A stretch of 64,000 bases of DNA from Liolophura sinensis (Eukaryota; Mollusca; Polyplacophora; Chitonida; Chitonidae). The notes under the pieces are model-generated. The model was given only the letters and a program-made list of their open reading frames with translations. It made no database searches and was not told where the DNA came from. Each line of letters begins with the position of its first letter. Positions within the stretch are counted from its first letter, which is position 1. Position numbers and translations under genes: made by a program. Below, one piece after another: positions 37,056 to 48,834 of the stretch. The DNA is taken from contig NC_088305.1 in assembly GCF_032854445.1 (NCBI RefSeq), positions 28,732,628 to 28,796,627 on the forward strand, written 5' to 3'.

Positions 37056-38319
37056 TGACTGTCTGTTGTCCACCAATATATTGTACATTGTGAGGTCTGT
37101 GGGTGAGCGTATTTGCTTGTTACACATGTTAGAAAGCTTATTATTTACTTGCCAAAGGCCAGTGGTTTACTAGGGTCATTGTGTTTCTCTCTCGCCATGA
37201 AATGGACTTTCCGTTGTTTAGAGGGAATTGTTTTTGGGTACAAAATAGTATTTTGAGAATAGAATACAATTCTCCTTTAATACGACGCCCGAACCTCAGA
37301 TCAAATTTCTCTGGCTTCTAGTGTAGCAAAGACAACAAAGAACAAACAAGATTGGCATGGGTTTGTACGTCCTTGATGATTCAATTTACGGAACGTCAGC
37401 CACACTGTGGCCGATCCCACGAGCCGCAGTCTCAAAATCTTGACTGACATCTCACTCCAATCTGACCGATAGTCTTGTCCGTTGCCCCCTGTTCCTCTCT
37501 AAGGTCATTTGTCTACTCCATCGTCTGGAAAATGTTCGAGGGCATGAATGCAATGGCGGTAATGACTAGCTCTGAACAGTGTGGCTCTGCACAGACAATT
37601 GTCCTCTCATTGTTATATAGGTGGCTTGGAAATTATTGAGTATTTTCCATCTAACCGGAATAAAAGCCGTCAGCTACTCCGTAAGATAAGTCCAGCGTCT
37701 ATTTCTAGACAACATCTCTTGACATTAGCCTCGTAAACGTACTTACCCCAGTAGTTTAGTTCAAGGAAAGGTCGCTATCTAAAGATAAAGTGCACATATA
37801 CTGTGTAATAGCATAGAAATTGCACGTTTTTCTCGGACTGTCTGTGAGAAGGCAGAGCACGACATAATCATCACATGTCGATAGCTGAAACTGATCTCCA
37901 AACTCACGGCTTGAGCCATATGTTTATGACACCAAAAAACAGAGTATCTGCCTTGGTGTACGTAAAACGTACCGCCCTTGTTGTACGTAAAGCGTACCGC
38001 CCATACAGCTGAACTGGTACACGGATTAATTTCCGATAAGCGACAGTGCTGATGTTTTCTGCGGTAGCATTCCATAGCAATAAAGCCAAAAACAGACTTT
38101 AAGCACTCAAAACACAGAATTTCCCGAAAAACGGAAGTGGCCAGGAGCGAAAGTCCAAGTGATCTCCTTAGTAACAGACGGCGTGGGCGACTACAGTTAT
38201 AGCATATCTTTGAATCGCTGTCAGCGACAGTAAATGCATAAGATTTGTATATCACACTGTAGTCGCTGCTCTGGTCTTGCACTCTTAGCCTGGTTGATAT
38301 GCAGTATTTTGCTGTCATT
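37056..38319. other. non-coding stretch with one unassigned 179-codon ORF
   Basis: The longest frame is 37779-38318 on the minus strand. It has many Cys and Arg residues, no signal peptide, no domain I recognise, and no neighbouring exon-like frames. I regard it as chance. A 22-bp duplication at about 37959-38003 contains two GTACGTAAA-type palindromes. Confidence 0.4.
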
Positions 38320-38322
38320 GTA

Positions 38323-38475
38323 TGTTAAATGTGATGACAACGCAGTATTTTGAGTAATTCTAGACCAGTTACGCCTAAAAAATTTCACCCGTTATACGTG
38401 TGAAAATTTGCAAATTATCACACAATAGTTACTGCTCTGGATTTATTTACTCTAAGTCTTTTATTATATTGTATA
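38323..38475 (+). repeat. partial copy of the 7-kb dispersed repeat
   Basis: TATGTTAAATGTGATGACAA, GAGTAATTCTAGACCAGT, CCCGTTATACGTGTGA and AATTATCACACAATAG blocks follow the order of 7027-7335, but with the 150-bp middle section missing. Confidence 0.65.
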
Positions 38476-38609
38476 ATTTTCAGCTCTCCAGGTAGCTGAA
38501 GTATTTCATTGGCGCTTTGGTGATACCTTTTGTACAACCAAGACTTACAGGTTGCTGACGGAGGGCAACCTTGGGTCTTTTCCCATTGCTTCAACATGGA
38601 GTCGGCATT

Positions 38610-39091
38610 TGGACACAGACCCCCATTACAACTTCCGTTTTTCGGTAGGGTAAAACAACGATAAAATAACGAACTACAACGATTGTAGTTCTGTGAATTT
38701 TAGGGTATAAAGTCTTTTTTTGCTCCCAGGCGTCCATTTTTGGTGCACAGGTGCATGCTTGGTATTAAAATGCTGGAAACTATCTAAACTTTGAGGAGGT
38801 ATGAGCTTTATTGATGAAAGTTTGAAATTCTGGGTGAGAGGACACAAGGTGTGAAGTAGTGATGAGGCTGCGAGTGACGTGTCCTTGGCGTTGCTAGGCA
38901 CGCCTCCCAGCTGCCGGCATGGAAAGGTCCAGATTTTGACGGTCAACCTATGTCAAGATTTTTATGGCTTGTTTCTCCCAGGCTGGGCCAGGTATGCACC
39001 AAAGCTTATTGGCCAGGGAATGTTTGGGACTGAGCTACAGCGCTAGACGTTAACATTGTCGCTTATGGAAAATTAATGGGGGTCCGAGGCC
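38610..39091 (+). mobile_element. non-autonomous DNA element with 19-bp terminal inverted repeats, copy A
   Basis: The left end is TGGACACAGACCCCCATTA; the right end, reverse complemented, is TGGCCTCGGACCCCCATTA (16 of 19 identical, counting the base next to the end). It is repeated in opposite orientation at 53885-54340 with high identity. It has no coding capacity. The termini do not match a superfamily I can name with confidence, and target duplications are unclear (ATT on both sides at most). Confidence 0.75.
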
Positions 39092-39294
39092 ATTTTGTTT
39101 TCGTCCAAGCTGGGAAGACCACGTGACCGTCGACATCCGAGCTGTCTTACACAACAAGTTACTGATTCCACATAGCATTCTCCCGGCTGTTTATGAGAAC
39201 GTGTGGAGCACACGAAGGGAGATGACTGCAGTGACCCGTTGGGTGTTATTCATGATGACATTTAGACGAACAGTGTTTATCATTCAGATAAAGG

Positions 39295-39620
39295 TAAAGC
39301 GTCCGCTTCGGGACCGGTAGATCCAGGATCAATCCTTGATCGAGTCACACCTAAGACTTTAAAAGAGGAAGTTGTAGCTTCCTCGCTTGGCGTTCAGCAT
39401 CAAGGGGATAGTGCAACGACTGGTTGACCCGTATCAGCATAATGGCTCGGGCGGGGCGGCTTACTTGCCTTCGGTAAGTCGTCTCAGTGAAGCAGCACTA
39501 AATAAAAGAGCGGTGGAAATCCGTCCTGCAACAAGGAGGCACATTACACGTACATGCACCCTAATGATTCCTTCGTCGTCATATGACTGAAAAATTGTTA
39601 AACCCCAAGCACTGACTCAC
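39295..39620 (+). mobile_element. SINE-B with perfect 15-bp target-site duplication
   Basis: Head truncated just before GCGTCCGCTTCGGGACCGG; body with GGATAGTGCAACGACTGG and TGCCTTCGGTAAGTCG; 3' end AAACCCCAAGCACTGACTC. TCATTCAGATAAAGG occurs at 39280-39294 and again at 39621-39635. Confidence 0.95.
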
Positions 39621-40064
39621 TCATTCAGATAAAGGAATGATTTACACCACGACCAAACGAAAGAGTTATCGGAGTTCAAATACACAGCTAACAATAAAGA
39701 ATAAAAATAAAATTAAAAGACTTTAAGTGACTACCACACAAGTTGTAACAAATTCCCTCACGCCAAAACTAGAGACAATTTACGTGAGCTTATGTCTGCA
39801 CGCTCTGTATACTTATCGCATTCAGGCTTATTTATTGGAGGTGTCAATTAATTAGACAAATTCTTAACAGTAGAAAAAGAAATTGAAACCCCTCTGGCCT
39901 GCAATCCAGTAAGTACTGTACTGTCTCTTCTAAGTCAATTAGCTGCTTCGTTACCTGGAATCTCCATATGAGCTGGCACCCAAACCAGTCATAGCTGCTC
40001 CACTCCAGAGCAAAGCAGTAATCATTTGCATGTATATATCTTTGCTTGGGATTGCCGTTCTTTC

Positions 40065-40205
40065 CATTCTTCAGTCATATGACGATGAGGAGTTATAATG
40101 TTTGTGTACATATATTTTGTCTTCTTGTGGCAGGTCCATGTTGCCAAAGTACTGCCGCCACTGAATTATCATGATGAAGACACCAGACATGACACCCACC
40201 CTGAA
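40065..40205 (-). mobile_element. SINE-C 3' fragment, head to head with the next copy
   Basis: TCAGTCATATGACGATGAG, then CCGCCACTGAATTATCATG and GAAGACACCAGACATG: the reverse complement of the 3' half of the element at 40238-40500. The two copies face each other across about 30 bp. Confidence 0.75.
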
Positions 40206-40237
40206 ACCGGGCCAACCAGTGACAAGAAATTTTTGGA

Positions 40238-40500
40238 TCATAAACCGCTTCGGTGGCCTAATGCTTAGAGCGTCCGCCTCGAAGTCGGAAGACCCCGGAA
40301 TCAAACCCGGGTCAGGTCATACCACAGGCTTTAAAATGTTACTTGCTGCTGCTTCGCCTGGCGCTCAGCAATGAGAGGTTAGACTGGTTGGCCCGGTGTC
40401 AGTAAAATATGACTGGGTGGGTGTCACATTTGGTGTCTTCAACATGATACTTCAGTGGTGGCAGCACGTTGTCGGCATGAGCTCACTCTCCCACAGGAAA
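40238..40500 (+). mobile_element. SINE-C (tRNA-derived)
   Basis: The head is tRNA-like: GGTGGCCTAATGCTTAGAGC resembles an A box, and CCCGGAATCAAACCCGGGT resembles a T arm with B box. The body contains GATACTTCAGTGGTGGCAGC. It shares the general CGTCATATGACTGAAAAAT type of 3' part with SINE-B in its fuller relative at 44272. This is not a functional tRNA gene, because the anticodon stem is imperfect and no acceptor stem closes. Confidence 0.85.
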
Positions 40501-41604
40501 ACACAGTATATGTACGCAGACTGTAAAATCTGTGTACAGATTTTTGTCATTTTATAGTATTTTTCAATAGTTTATATATATAGTATCTACAACGTAATTT
40601 TGTTATACCTGTATTTTTATATCATATATACAAAATAAGGGTTTTGACCTGAACTGAAGTCACTCTGTATATTGATAGTATACGTCTATATGTATCAGTT
40701 GTATTAGATTCATGTACCAAATAATCGGAATTGTTCTAACAGTAGATCGTGACCAAATACTTGAAGTTCACACTGGTTAGTATGTCAGTGCTAAGTATTA
40801 CTGGCTCCTGGTGAAGTGTTTTGTCCTGTGTGCTGGTCAGTGACAACCACTAATGAAGTGCATCCATTGGCGTTATCCTGTACTTGACTTCTGTTAAAAT
40901 GTGATAAGATAAGAACATTGTATATATACTGCAAGAGTTGATATTGTAAATCAGAGTATAATCTATCGCGGTCTCAAGACAGTTAATATTAAACCTGTTC
41001 ATCTGCCAGTTTCTATCTTGTATATGGAGATGGCTCGGAATAAACAGCATCCGAACCTAGCCATTGATCTTGTGTTTTGCTAATACCCGAATCACCGACG
41101 GGTCGAACCTGACTACTTATAAATAGAGTTGTATAGAGAAGATCACCTGGTAAGAAACAAGCCTGTGAACATTAAATTAACCAACTGTACAAAAATTCTA
41201 TAACACATAATGACTACTCCTCGTCATATGACTGAAAAATCGTTAAGTACGGCGTTAAACTCCACGCATACATATATGTATCATTGGATAAAGCCTAGAT
41301 ACATACAGATATATAAATTACTACATGAGTAAAGAAGATTCCATCAATGAACCAATACCTCCGGGGCCAAGTGGGTAGCTTGCTAGCTCGGCTCAATGAC
41401 CCAGAAACTTCTCACGAGTGTAGCTACAGTTTGATACCTGGAAAACTACTCCATGATCAATCAAAATAAATTTATTATCCGCCCTCCCACACCCGCGCAC
41501 CGAATTGAGGTCATGTTCTCTGCCACCTTTCATAACTGATCATGGGTGGTGTTAGGAACCAAGTCTTTAAACAAGGCGTTATTTTTTTTTTTTAATTTTT
41601 ATTT
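40501..41604. other. non-coding stretch with SINE scraps
   Basis: Contains a SINE-B/C-type tail at about 41215-41275 (CGTCATATGACTGAAAAATC, then TACGGCGTTAAACTCC) and a SINE-A head fragment at about 41362-41440 (AGCTCGGCTCAATGACCCAG). No gene seen. Confidence 0.6.
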
Positions 41605-43042
41605 GTCACTGTCTGACCTACATTTTCCCTCTTTGTAGGTTATAGCCTGCACAGTAATTCAGTTGAACGTTCTCGACGATTCGGTGTTTATGAGTTTGGT
41701 TTCAATTGTGCATTCTGGAAATATGTATTGGTGTTGTAAACATGTTTACTGTCAAACCATCTTGAATTTTCTTTTATATAAAGAGGAGCGATGGCGTTGT
41801 GAAGCTCATTCATTCATTCGAGTCCGCTTGTCAGCAGTCATTCATTCAAGTCCGCTTGTCAGCAGTCATTCATTCAAGTCCGCTTGTCAGCAGTCATTCA
41901 TTCAAGTCCGCTTGTCAGCAGTCATTCATTCAAGTCCGCTTGTCAGCAGTCATTCATTCAAGTCCGCTTGTCAACAGTCATTCATTCGAGTCCGCTTGTC
42001 AGCAGTCATTCATTCAAGTCCCCTTGTCAGCAGTCATTCATTCAAGTCCGCATGTCAGCAGTCATTCATTCAAGTCCGCTTGTCAGCAGTCATTCATTCG
42101 AGTCCGCTTGTCAGCAGTCATTCATTCAAGTCCGCTTGTCAGCAGTCATTCATTCAAGTCCGCTTGTCAGCAGTCATTCATTCAAGTCCGCTTGTCAGCA
42201 GTCATTCATTCGAGTCCCCTTGTCAGCAGTCATTCATTCGAGTCCCCTTGTCAGCAGTCATTCATTCAAGTCCACTTGTCAGCAGTCATTCATTCAAGTC
42301 CGCTTGTCAGCAGTCATTCATTCGAGTCCGCTTGTCAGCAGTCATTCATTCAAGTCCGCTTGTCAGCAGTCATTCATTCAAGTCCCCTTGTCAGCAGTCG
42401 AATTTATTCTCATTCACTGTGAAGGATTTGGCTGCGTTTTGAGATACCGGCTTTCACGCCATTCAACATTCGTCATGTGTACTCCATTTTCTGTAAAGAG
42501 CACTTTGTGAGCTTGTGTTTCGTCACTTGCTCTTTTTTTGAGACGTTATTTGGAGCTTGTATCGCTCATTGTCTCTTTGTGTGATTACATACATTTCATG
42601 AAAGTGACTTTATATTTCAGAGGAGTGAAACATACATCGACAGCTCGGCATCACGGACATTACTGTCAACATGGTAGCCCTGAGAAGTTACACCTTCACA
42701 GGCAGTTGGGGAATAAACCATCGACCGCCACTACAGTTTGTCACTTATCGGACTCATTCGTCCATTGAGGAATCTATATTTACGTAAACTGACTCGCCAT
42801 TGGAAGCCGGAATATTCCATCCGGATTTGGACGCTGCCTCCAGTTAGAGAGTATATAAATATATTTATAATTATTTGTACTGTTTTCATGTTATTGTGAG
42901 CTGTATTTTTTGCCTATTTTGTCCAAATATATGTATTGAACTTATTCAAGCGTATTCGTGTTTCTTTGTTTGATCTTGTGTAAGGCCTATCGCTGATCCA
43001 ACAAGCTAGTTGTTTCGCCTCTTTACTCTCCGATAGTGGTAA
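41605..43042 (+). repeat. dispersed repeat D, plus-strand copy carrying a minisatellite
   Basis: Matches the reverse complement of 13136-14056 from GTCTGACCTACATTTT at the left to CTCTCCGATAGTGGTAAC at the right. Shared blocks include TTCTGGAAATATGTATTGGTG, ACTCCATTTTCTGTA, CAGCTCGGCATCACGGACAT, GCCGGAATATTCCATCC and ATATATGTATTGAACTT. A TATA-like run (GTATATAAATATATTTAT) lies at about 42850. This copy is about 590 bp longer because of the 28-bp array. Confidence 0.8.
41806..42400. repeat. 28-bp minisatellite, 21 copies, inside repeat D
   Basis: Head-to-tail copies of a unit containing CATTCATTCAAGTCCGCTTG plus TCAGCAGT, with rare single-base variants. The minus-strand copy of repeat D has only one diverged unit at this point (about 13810-13835). 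All three plus-strand frames remain open through the array and give Ser/His-rich spurious peptides of over 200 residues. Confidence 0.95.
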
Positions 43043-43228
43043 CATTACAGTGATGTTATCATCATTGTATGCGGTTGAAGTTATGTAAGAGGTGTAGCCA
43101 ATAAAATAGGCCAAGCTAAAATGTTGGTTACGACCCATCAGCCTATTGTAGCCTACGTTAAATGCACAAGATAATATCCCATTGCGTCTAAAGTTGGGAT
43201 TTGACACAACTTTTACGAAGTCTTACGA

Positions 43229-43303
43229 AATACTTCCTCTCCGGCCGTACGTGGGAAGGTCTTGCATTAACCTGCGGATGGTCGTGGGATTCCCCGGGCA
43301 GTA
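43229..43303 (+). mobile_element. SINE-A internal fragment
   Basis: CTCTCCGGCCGTACGTGGGA, then CTGCGGATGGTCGTGG and CCCCGGGCAG. A separate terminal fragment in reverse orientation lies at 43560-43614 (CTGATTGGTGTTTACACCG). Confidence 0.8.
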
Positions 43304-44176
43304 ATTATCACATGGCTAAAAAAGACGAAATTATCGATATCTATTAACAGTGCTATTTATCGATATCGCCAATTTATTTATCGATATCGCTAATTCATTT
43401 ATTGATATCGATAAATCATTTATTGATGTCGATAAATACTAACAGCTAAAAAAATTGGCGGTCATGCTGCGATGATTTTTTTAATACGTGGTCATAATTA
43501 TAGAGAAAATTTCAAACTGGATTGCGTGGTATGGCATGATTATGCCATAATAGCATAATATCTGATTGGTGTTTACACCGTACTCAAAGATATTTTACCT
43601 ATACAACGGCGGAATTCAATAATAAAAATATGCCTACTTTCTTCTCCGCTGCCAAATGCGGGCCGTGTGCAAATATACGTAATAACAATGGCCTTCCAAT
43701 CATTGAAAGTGTCACTGGGACGTTTACCTATCTGGATAATATCCTGTTATGACGATTTTCCATGCAAATTAAACGACTTAATCTGGTTAACTTAGTATTT
43801 TAGCTGTACATAAATAAATAATCCACTGTTTTATCATCCCATTTGTTAACATTTAAATAAGAACAAATTAAAGGGGCTAAGACTCGGGGACTGTTTATAG
43901 TTTGTGTAGACACACAACACAGTCAGGGAGGTGTATAGCAGGCCTTAAATAACCTGAACATGTCTTTAGAGAGGTACAATGATAACCCTATGGCAGTTTA
44001 TGTCGCCAGTGGCTTTCACAGGCTTGTTCTGTATATACTGTATAAGAAATGAACATCTGGTGCTATGAAAATAAACCATATTGCTGTTTGTGTTTTTTCT
44101 GTTTCACTGTTACAGTAGCAGATGGTACTGTTTTGTATGTACGTACGTGTGTGCTTAATTGCTATTGAAACTACTC
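43304..44176. other. non-coding stretch
   Basis: A cluster of ATCGATATC-like palindromic motifs lies at about 43330-43440 (TATCGATATC recurs four to five times). It also includes the SINE-A scrap at 43560-43614. No gene seen. Confidence 0.5.
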
Positions 44177-44262
44177 GATTTCCTCCCACCATAATGCTGG
44201 CCGCCGTCATATCAGTGAAATATTATTCAGTACGGCGTAAAACACCAAACAAATAAATAATA
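44177..44262 (+). mobile_element. SINE-A 3' fragment
   Basis: TTCCTCCCACCATAATGCTG, ATCAGTGAAATATTATTCAG and CGGCGTAAAACACCAAACAA, then an AAATAA tail. Confidence 0.88.
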
Positions 44263-44271
44263 AAACTGTAA

Positions 44272-44597
44272 GATCGCTTCGGTGACCTAATGGTCAGGGC
44301 GCCCGCTTCGAAGTCGGATGACCTGGAATCAAACCCAAGTTGGGTCACACCAAAGACTAAAAATGATACGTGTTGTTGAAAGGTTAGAGAAAGGAAGTAT
44401 GACTTGGTGGTCTGGTGTCAGGTTTCATGTCTGATGTCTTCAGCACGATACTTCAGTGGCGGTAGCACTTTGGCGGGGACTCGCCCTGCAACAGGTGGAC
44501 ACATTGTATGTATATACACCTAATAACTTCTCGTCGTAATACGACTGACAAAATTGTTTTTACGACATACAGCCCAAAGCATACATACATACATTCT
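44272..44597 (+). mobile_element. SINE-C, longer copy
   Basis: tRNA-like head (CGGTGACCTAATGGTCAGGG, CGCTTCGAAGTCGG, GAATCAAACCCAAGTTGGG); body with GATACTTCAGTGGCGGTAGC; 3' part with CGTCGTAATACGACTGACAA and a CATACATACATAC tail. Confidence 0.88.
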
Positions 44598-44801
44598 AAT
44601 AACTGTGCACATCCAAAAATGCTGAATATATTAAATCATTAAATCCAGAATATGATTAAAAAAATAATTAGTAGTGAGAATATTTCTAAAACACAAGAAC
44701 AGGCCTAAAATGCAGGGCATGCTTTATTGTTAACGGTTAAACACCAGGGCCAAGTTGTTCAAAAGTTATTAGGAGTTAAGCTCAGTATTAACTTTAGTCC
44801 A

Positions 44802-44915
44802 GGGGCCAGTTTCATGAAGCTCACTTAGCCAAGTTTGACCTTAAGTAAAATGACGACGTATGTTGTAGAGATATAAAGCACACTTAGCTAAGGGCAACTT
44901 AAGCAGACTGGCCCC
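44802..44915. mobile_element. 114-bp foldback element
   Basis: Opens with GGGGCCAGT and closes with ACTGGCCCC, a perfect 9-bp terminal inverted repeat. The arms continue imperfectly (CACTTAGCCAAGTTTGACCT on the left against AGCTAAGGGCAACTTAAGC on the right). The sequence just before it, 44754-44801, matches the left arm of a different foldback at 54853-54990. The LINE remnant starts right after it. Confidence 0.8.
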
Positions 44916-44929
44916 GCTTTGCTGTTCTG

Positions 44930-47900
44930 TGTGGTGAAACACTTACTAGCGACCTTTTTCTTGATGCAGTTGATCCTATCCAGTTATTCTCGGATCAGCT
45001 AATCGATGTAGCCTCCAAATGTATCCCGAAATCATGTGCAGTTCCCCGTATTAAGAAACTGTGGTTCACGGAGGACTGTAAACGAGCTAGGCGTTTCAGG
45101 AAACGTGCTGAGCGCGTGAACCGATGTAGACCATCTCCCGGTAATTTAGACGATGTTAGGCGTACTCGAGCTAAAGCCCGTAGGACTATCAAACAGTCCA
45201 AACGTGACTCTTGGAAACGTTATGTTTCTAAGATTAATCATCGTACCCCTATGTCAAAAGTCTGGAATATGATCCAACGCATCAAAGGCAAGGGATCAAA
45301 TGTCACTGTCAATCATCTTAAAGACGGGAATAATTCTTTGACAGAAAAACTTGACATAGCCAATAGGTTGGGCGCTTCTTTTGCACTCCATTCGTCTTCA
45401 GATAATTATTTGCCTCAGTTCCAGCGTAACAAGGAACGGACCGAGGCAAGTCCTCTTGATTTTACATCCTCAAATGAAGAATCCTACAATGCTACATTTT
45501 CTCTACATGAACTATCCGCGTCCCTGAGCAAGGCCCATGACTCAACTCCAGGGGCAGATGATATCCACTATCAGCTTTTACGACACCTTCCAGAATCTTC
45601 CTTGAGGGTGCTTCTTGGAACTTTTAATACCATTTGGATTTCCGGGAATTTTCCTGCCTCATGACAAAACGCTATTATTGTTCCCATCCCAAAGCCCGGA
45701 AAGGATTCTACTGATCCAAATAACTATCGTCCTATTTCCTTAACCAGTTGTGTATGCAAGACTATGGAGTGGATGATTAACGATCGCTTAGTCTGGTTTT
45801 TGCAGACTAATGAGTTGATAAGCAACATTCAATGTGGATTTCGAAAGAATCGCAGTACTGTTGATCACCTTGTTCGTCTAGAATCCTTTATTAAGAACGG
45901 TATCGTTAATCGTGACCATGTCGTATCTGTCTTTTTTGATCTGGAAAAGGCATATGACAGTACTTGGAAATATGGCATTATGAAAGATATGCATGGATTT
46001 GGACTTAAAGGTCGGCTTCCTGACTTTATTCGTAAATTCTTAGACCATCGTCACTTCCAAGTTCGGGTTTGGACTACCCTATCTGACTCCTTTGAACAAG
46101 ATCAGGGGGTTCCTCAAAGCAGCATTTTATCAGTTACTCTCTTTAGCATTAAGATTTATAGCCTTGCCAGAGTTTTTTCTCCTAGTATGAATGCGTCCCT
46201 TTTTGTGGACGATCTTGGTATCTCTTGTCGAGGCAAAGGTATGCACACTATTGAGAGACAGCTGCAGATTTGCCTTAACAAAATCCATGCCTGGGCACTG
46301 GAGACACTTTTGTCGGAAGTACTTCCCCCATGAAGACCCCAAGGTATTTTTAGATGGGTCCCCCATCAAGGTTGTGTCGGAGGCAAAATTCCTCGGGGTG
46401 ATCTTCGATAAGCACCTTACATTTAAATCTCACATTAATTATCTTAGAGCCAGAAGCCTAAAGGCGATTGATATTTTGAAGGTTGTCTCTAGTGCTCGAT
46501 GGGGAGGGGATCACGAAACCCTACTTTAGATCCATCGAGCACTGATTCGTTCTAAGCTAGACTATGCCTGCAGTGTTTGTGGAGGTGCGTCACGCTCCTA
46601 GTTGAAGAAACTCAATACTGTACATCACCAGGCCCTACGGTTGTGCTTAGGTGCTTTACGTACCTCTCCTGTAGAGAGTCTGAACGTTGAGGCAAACGAG
46701 CCTCCTCTGGAGCTTTGAAGAGCTAAACTATCCTTACAGTATATCACCAAGCTTAGAGCCAATCCATCCAACCCAGCCTTTGATTGTGTCTTCCATCCGG
46801 AATTTGAAGACTTATATGCTCAGAAGCCATCCATTGTTCCTCCACAGGGTGTCCGCATCCAGGAACATGTGCAAGCAGCTGGACTTGGGCTCGATACTAT
46901 CACCCCCATACGCATCCAGGAAGATCCACCGTGGTTATGTCCTGAGCGACAGGTTGATACCTCGCTCTCCCCCCTGAAGAAATCTTCCACCCACCCTTCA
47001 GAATACCAACAGGAGTTTAGTAATATGTGTTCAAAGTATCCATTTTATCACCGTATATTCACTGACGGTTCCAAGAATGATGATGGCGTGGCTTCTGCCG
47101 CTGTCCTTGGGCCCAGAACCATTTCAACTCAATTTCCAATTTCCTGTTCTGTATTTACTGCGGAAGCCAAGGCAATTTTGTGCGCACTTCGGTCCATTCC
47201 AGAGCTAGGAGGTAGCAGATTTCTCATCTGCTTTGACTCCCTTTCCTGCCTCCAGGCAATTCGGGCTAGTTTGCCTGTACATCCAAACATTCTGTCTATC
47301 AGGGAGATGTTTAAACGACTTAATGAAGATTTTATCATTGTCTTTTGTTAGGTGCCCGGGCATACGGGTATCCCTGGGAATACTGCTGCAGATGAAACCG
47401 CGAAGGTGGCTCTGCATTCCGTTACTACCCAAACTGACGTTCCATAGTCGGACTTGCGTTCACTTATTTGCTCCTATATCAAGCGCTTGTTTCAGGCTCA
47501 ATGGGATGACCAGACAACCAACAAACTGCATGATATTCGTCAGTTTGTTGGTCCAGCGCCTTCCCTTTCACGGCATCGTCTCCGCTCTTGCATTTTGAGG
47601 AGGTGTCGTATCGGCCACACACGTGCTACGCATGGGTATTTGTTGAAAGGAGAAAATGCTCCTCATTGCTTTGCTTGTGATCAACGGTTCAGTCAAGCAC
47701 ATATTGCTTGACTGTGGCGACTTTGCTCCTGTTCCTTTTATCACGTGAGCTCTCTTTCAGAACTTTTCAGTTCTGTAGAAAGTGATACTATTTTTGATTT
47801 TCTCTTTACCATTGGTATGGCAGGAAAGCTGTGATTTTAAACTACCGTCTGTGTAGTGACTTCTGGTGTCCTTTTTTGACTGAATAGTAAATGAATTATC

Positions 47901-48020
47901 CGTAGTAGATCGACTACTTGACGTTTTATTGTCCATTCGCGCCAAAAGTGACCAAAGGGTGACTGTGCAGTTTTGGCGCCTGAATTTCGTTGACGTCCGC
48001 GTTGACGGGAATAAAAAAAG
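44930..48020 (+). pseudogene. LINE (I/Jockey group) ORF2 remnant: reverse transcriptase and RNase H
   Basis: A 5'-truncated non-LTR retrotransposon. The endonuclease domain is gone; sequence begins in the linker (LWFTEDCKRARR at about 45060). Reverse transcriptase landmarks follow: IIVPIPKPGK (45670-45700), NYRPISLTS, CGFRKNRST, motif A FFDLEKAYDST (45930-45963), motif B QGVPQSSIL and the catalytic box LFVDDLGIS (about 46199). A small deletion with frame change near 46305 removes residues after the catalytic box. RNase H follows, with FTDGSKNDD (47059), TAEAKAI (47158), CFDSLS (47231) and PGHTGIPGNTAAD (47353-47390), so all four acidic positions are recognisable. In-frame stops occur at 45662, 46527, 46599, 46716, 47349 and 47445, and there is a frameshift pair near 47700. 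The 3' end lies near 48018 before an A-rich run. The C-terminal RNase H points to the I superfamily. This copy cannot move itself. Confidence 0.88.
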
Positions 48021-48834
48021 AAGGTGTGTGAAGAGAGTGAATCTTTACGATCAGGTAACTCGGCGAATTTCGGTCCACATTTATAATACAAAAATCAATG
48101 AAATTAACAAGAATAAGTGGCGGGAGCTCCTGAAGTCCACGTCACAGAAGCAACTATTAACCAATAAATAAAAGAACTACCCTTGTTTTCTCTGTGTCTA
48201 AATTTCTGACAGGCAATTCAATGTAATTCTTTAACGTAGATCTATGTATTTCTAATGTAAAGATAACGTTAATCTCTGTAAATAGCTTACTATTTATCCC
48301 CTTCCTGTTAAATGACCATGACCAATGACCATAAAATAATAATAATAATAAGACATCACAGATGGCGCTGTAAGGCTCATCTAAGCTGATTGACATGATA
48401 ACCTATTCTATAAGACAATCCAGAAACTAAAGACCACGTGAAAGAATAATGCGTTCCTCAAAAAATATTACATAGGACAATGCCTGTTTTCAAATCGATG
48501 TCAGCGATAGCGTTACATTCGTTTGATTTTGTGTCATTTTCAGCTTTCCAGATAGCGTACGTGTTTTCGCAGAACTCATGTTATGTTTTTTGTAGACCAT
48601 AACGCCAGACCGGAAGGCCGTTGACAAAAACTGACATATTTATCATACGATCATGCAGTATAGACACATGTCGTATTTCGTATCGAGAATTTTAGGGGGA
48701 AGAACTCTGGGCCACTTGTTGACACGGCTATAGACTGGGAACAGCCTTTGGTCCTGTATTTTTTAAAGAGATTTTTAAGAGATGAGTGCATGATTTATTT
48801 TTAATAAATATTTGAGTATATTATTTTACACTTA
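48021..48834. other. non-coding stretch
   Basis: No gene seen. A short AAT run lies at about 48335. Confidence 0.45.

Noticed and set aside
37779-38318. 179-codon minus-strand ORF
   Set aside because: No domain, signal peptide, conserved neighbour or splice evidence; overlapping alternative frame also open. Could only be rescued by transcript or homologue data.
40240-40315. Possible tRNA gene
   Set aside because: Has A- and B-box-like sequence but belongs to a SINE with related copies and no closed acceptor stem.
41663-42510. Three overlapping plus-strand ORFs of over 200 codons
   Set aside because: All are translations of the 28-bp minisatellite. With 28 bp the frames rotate, so all stay open in the same way and give the same Ser/His-rich peptide.
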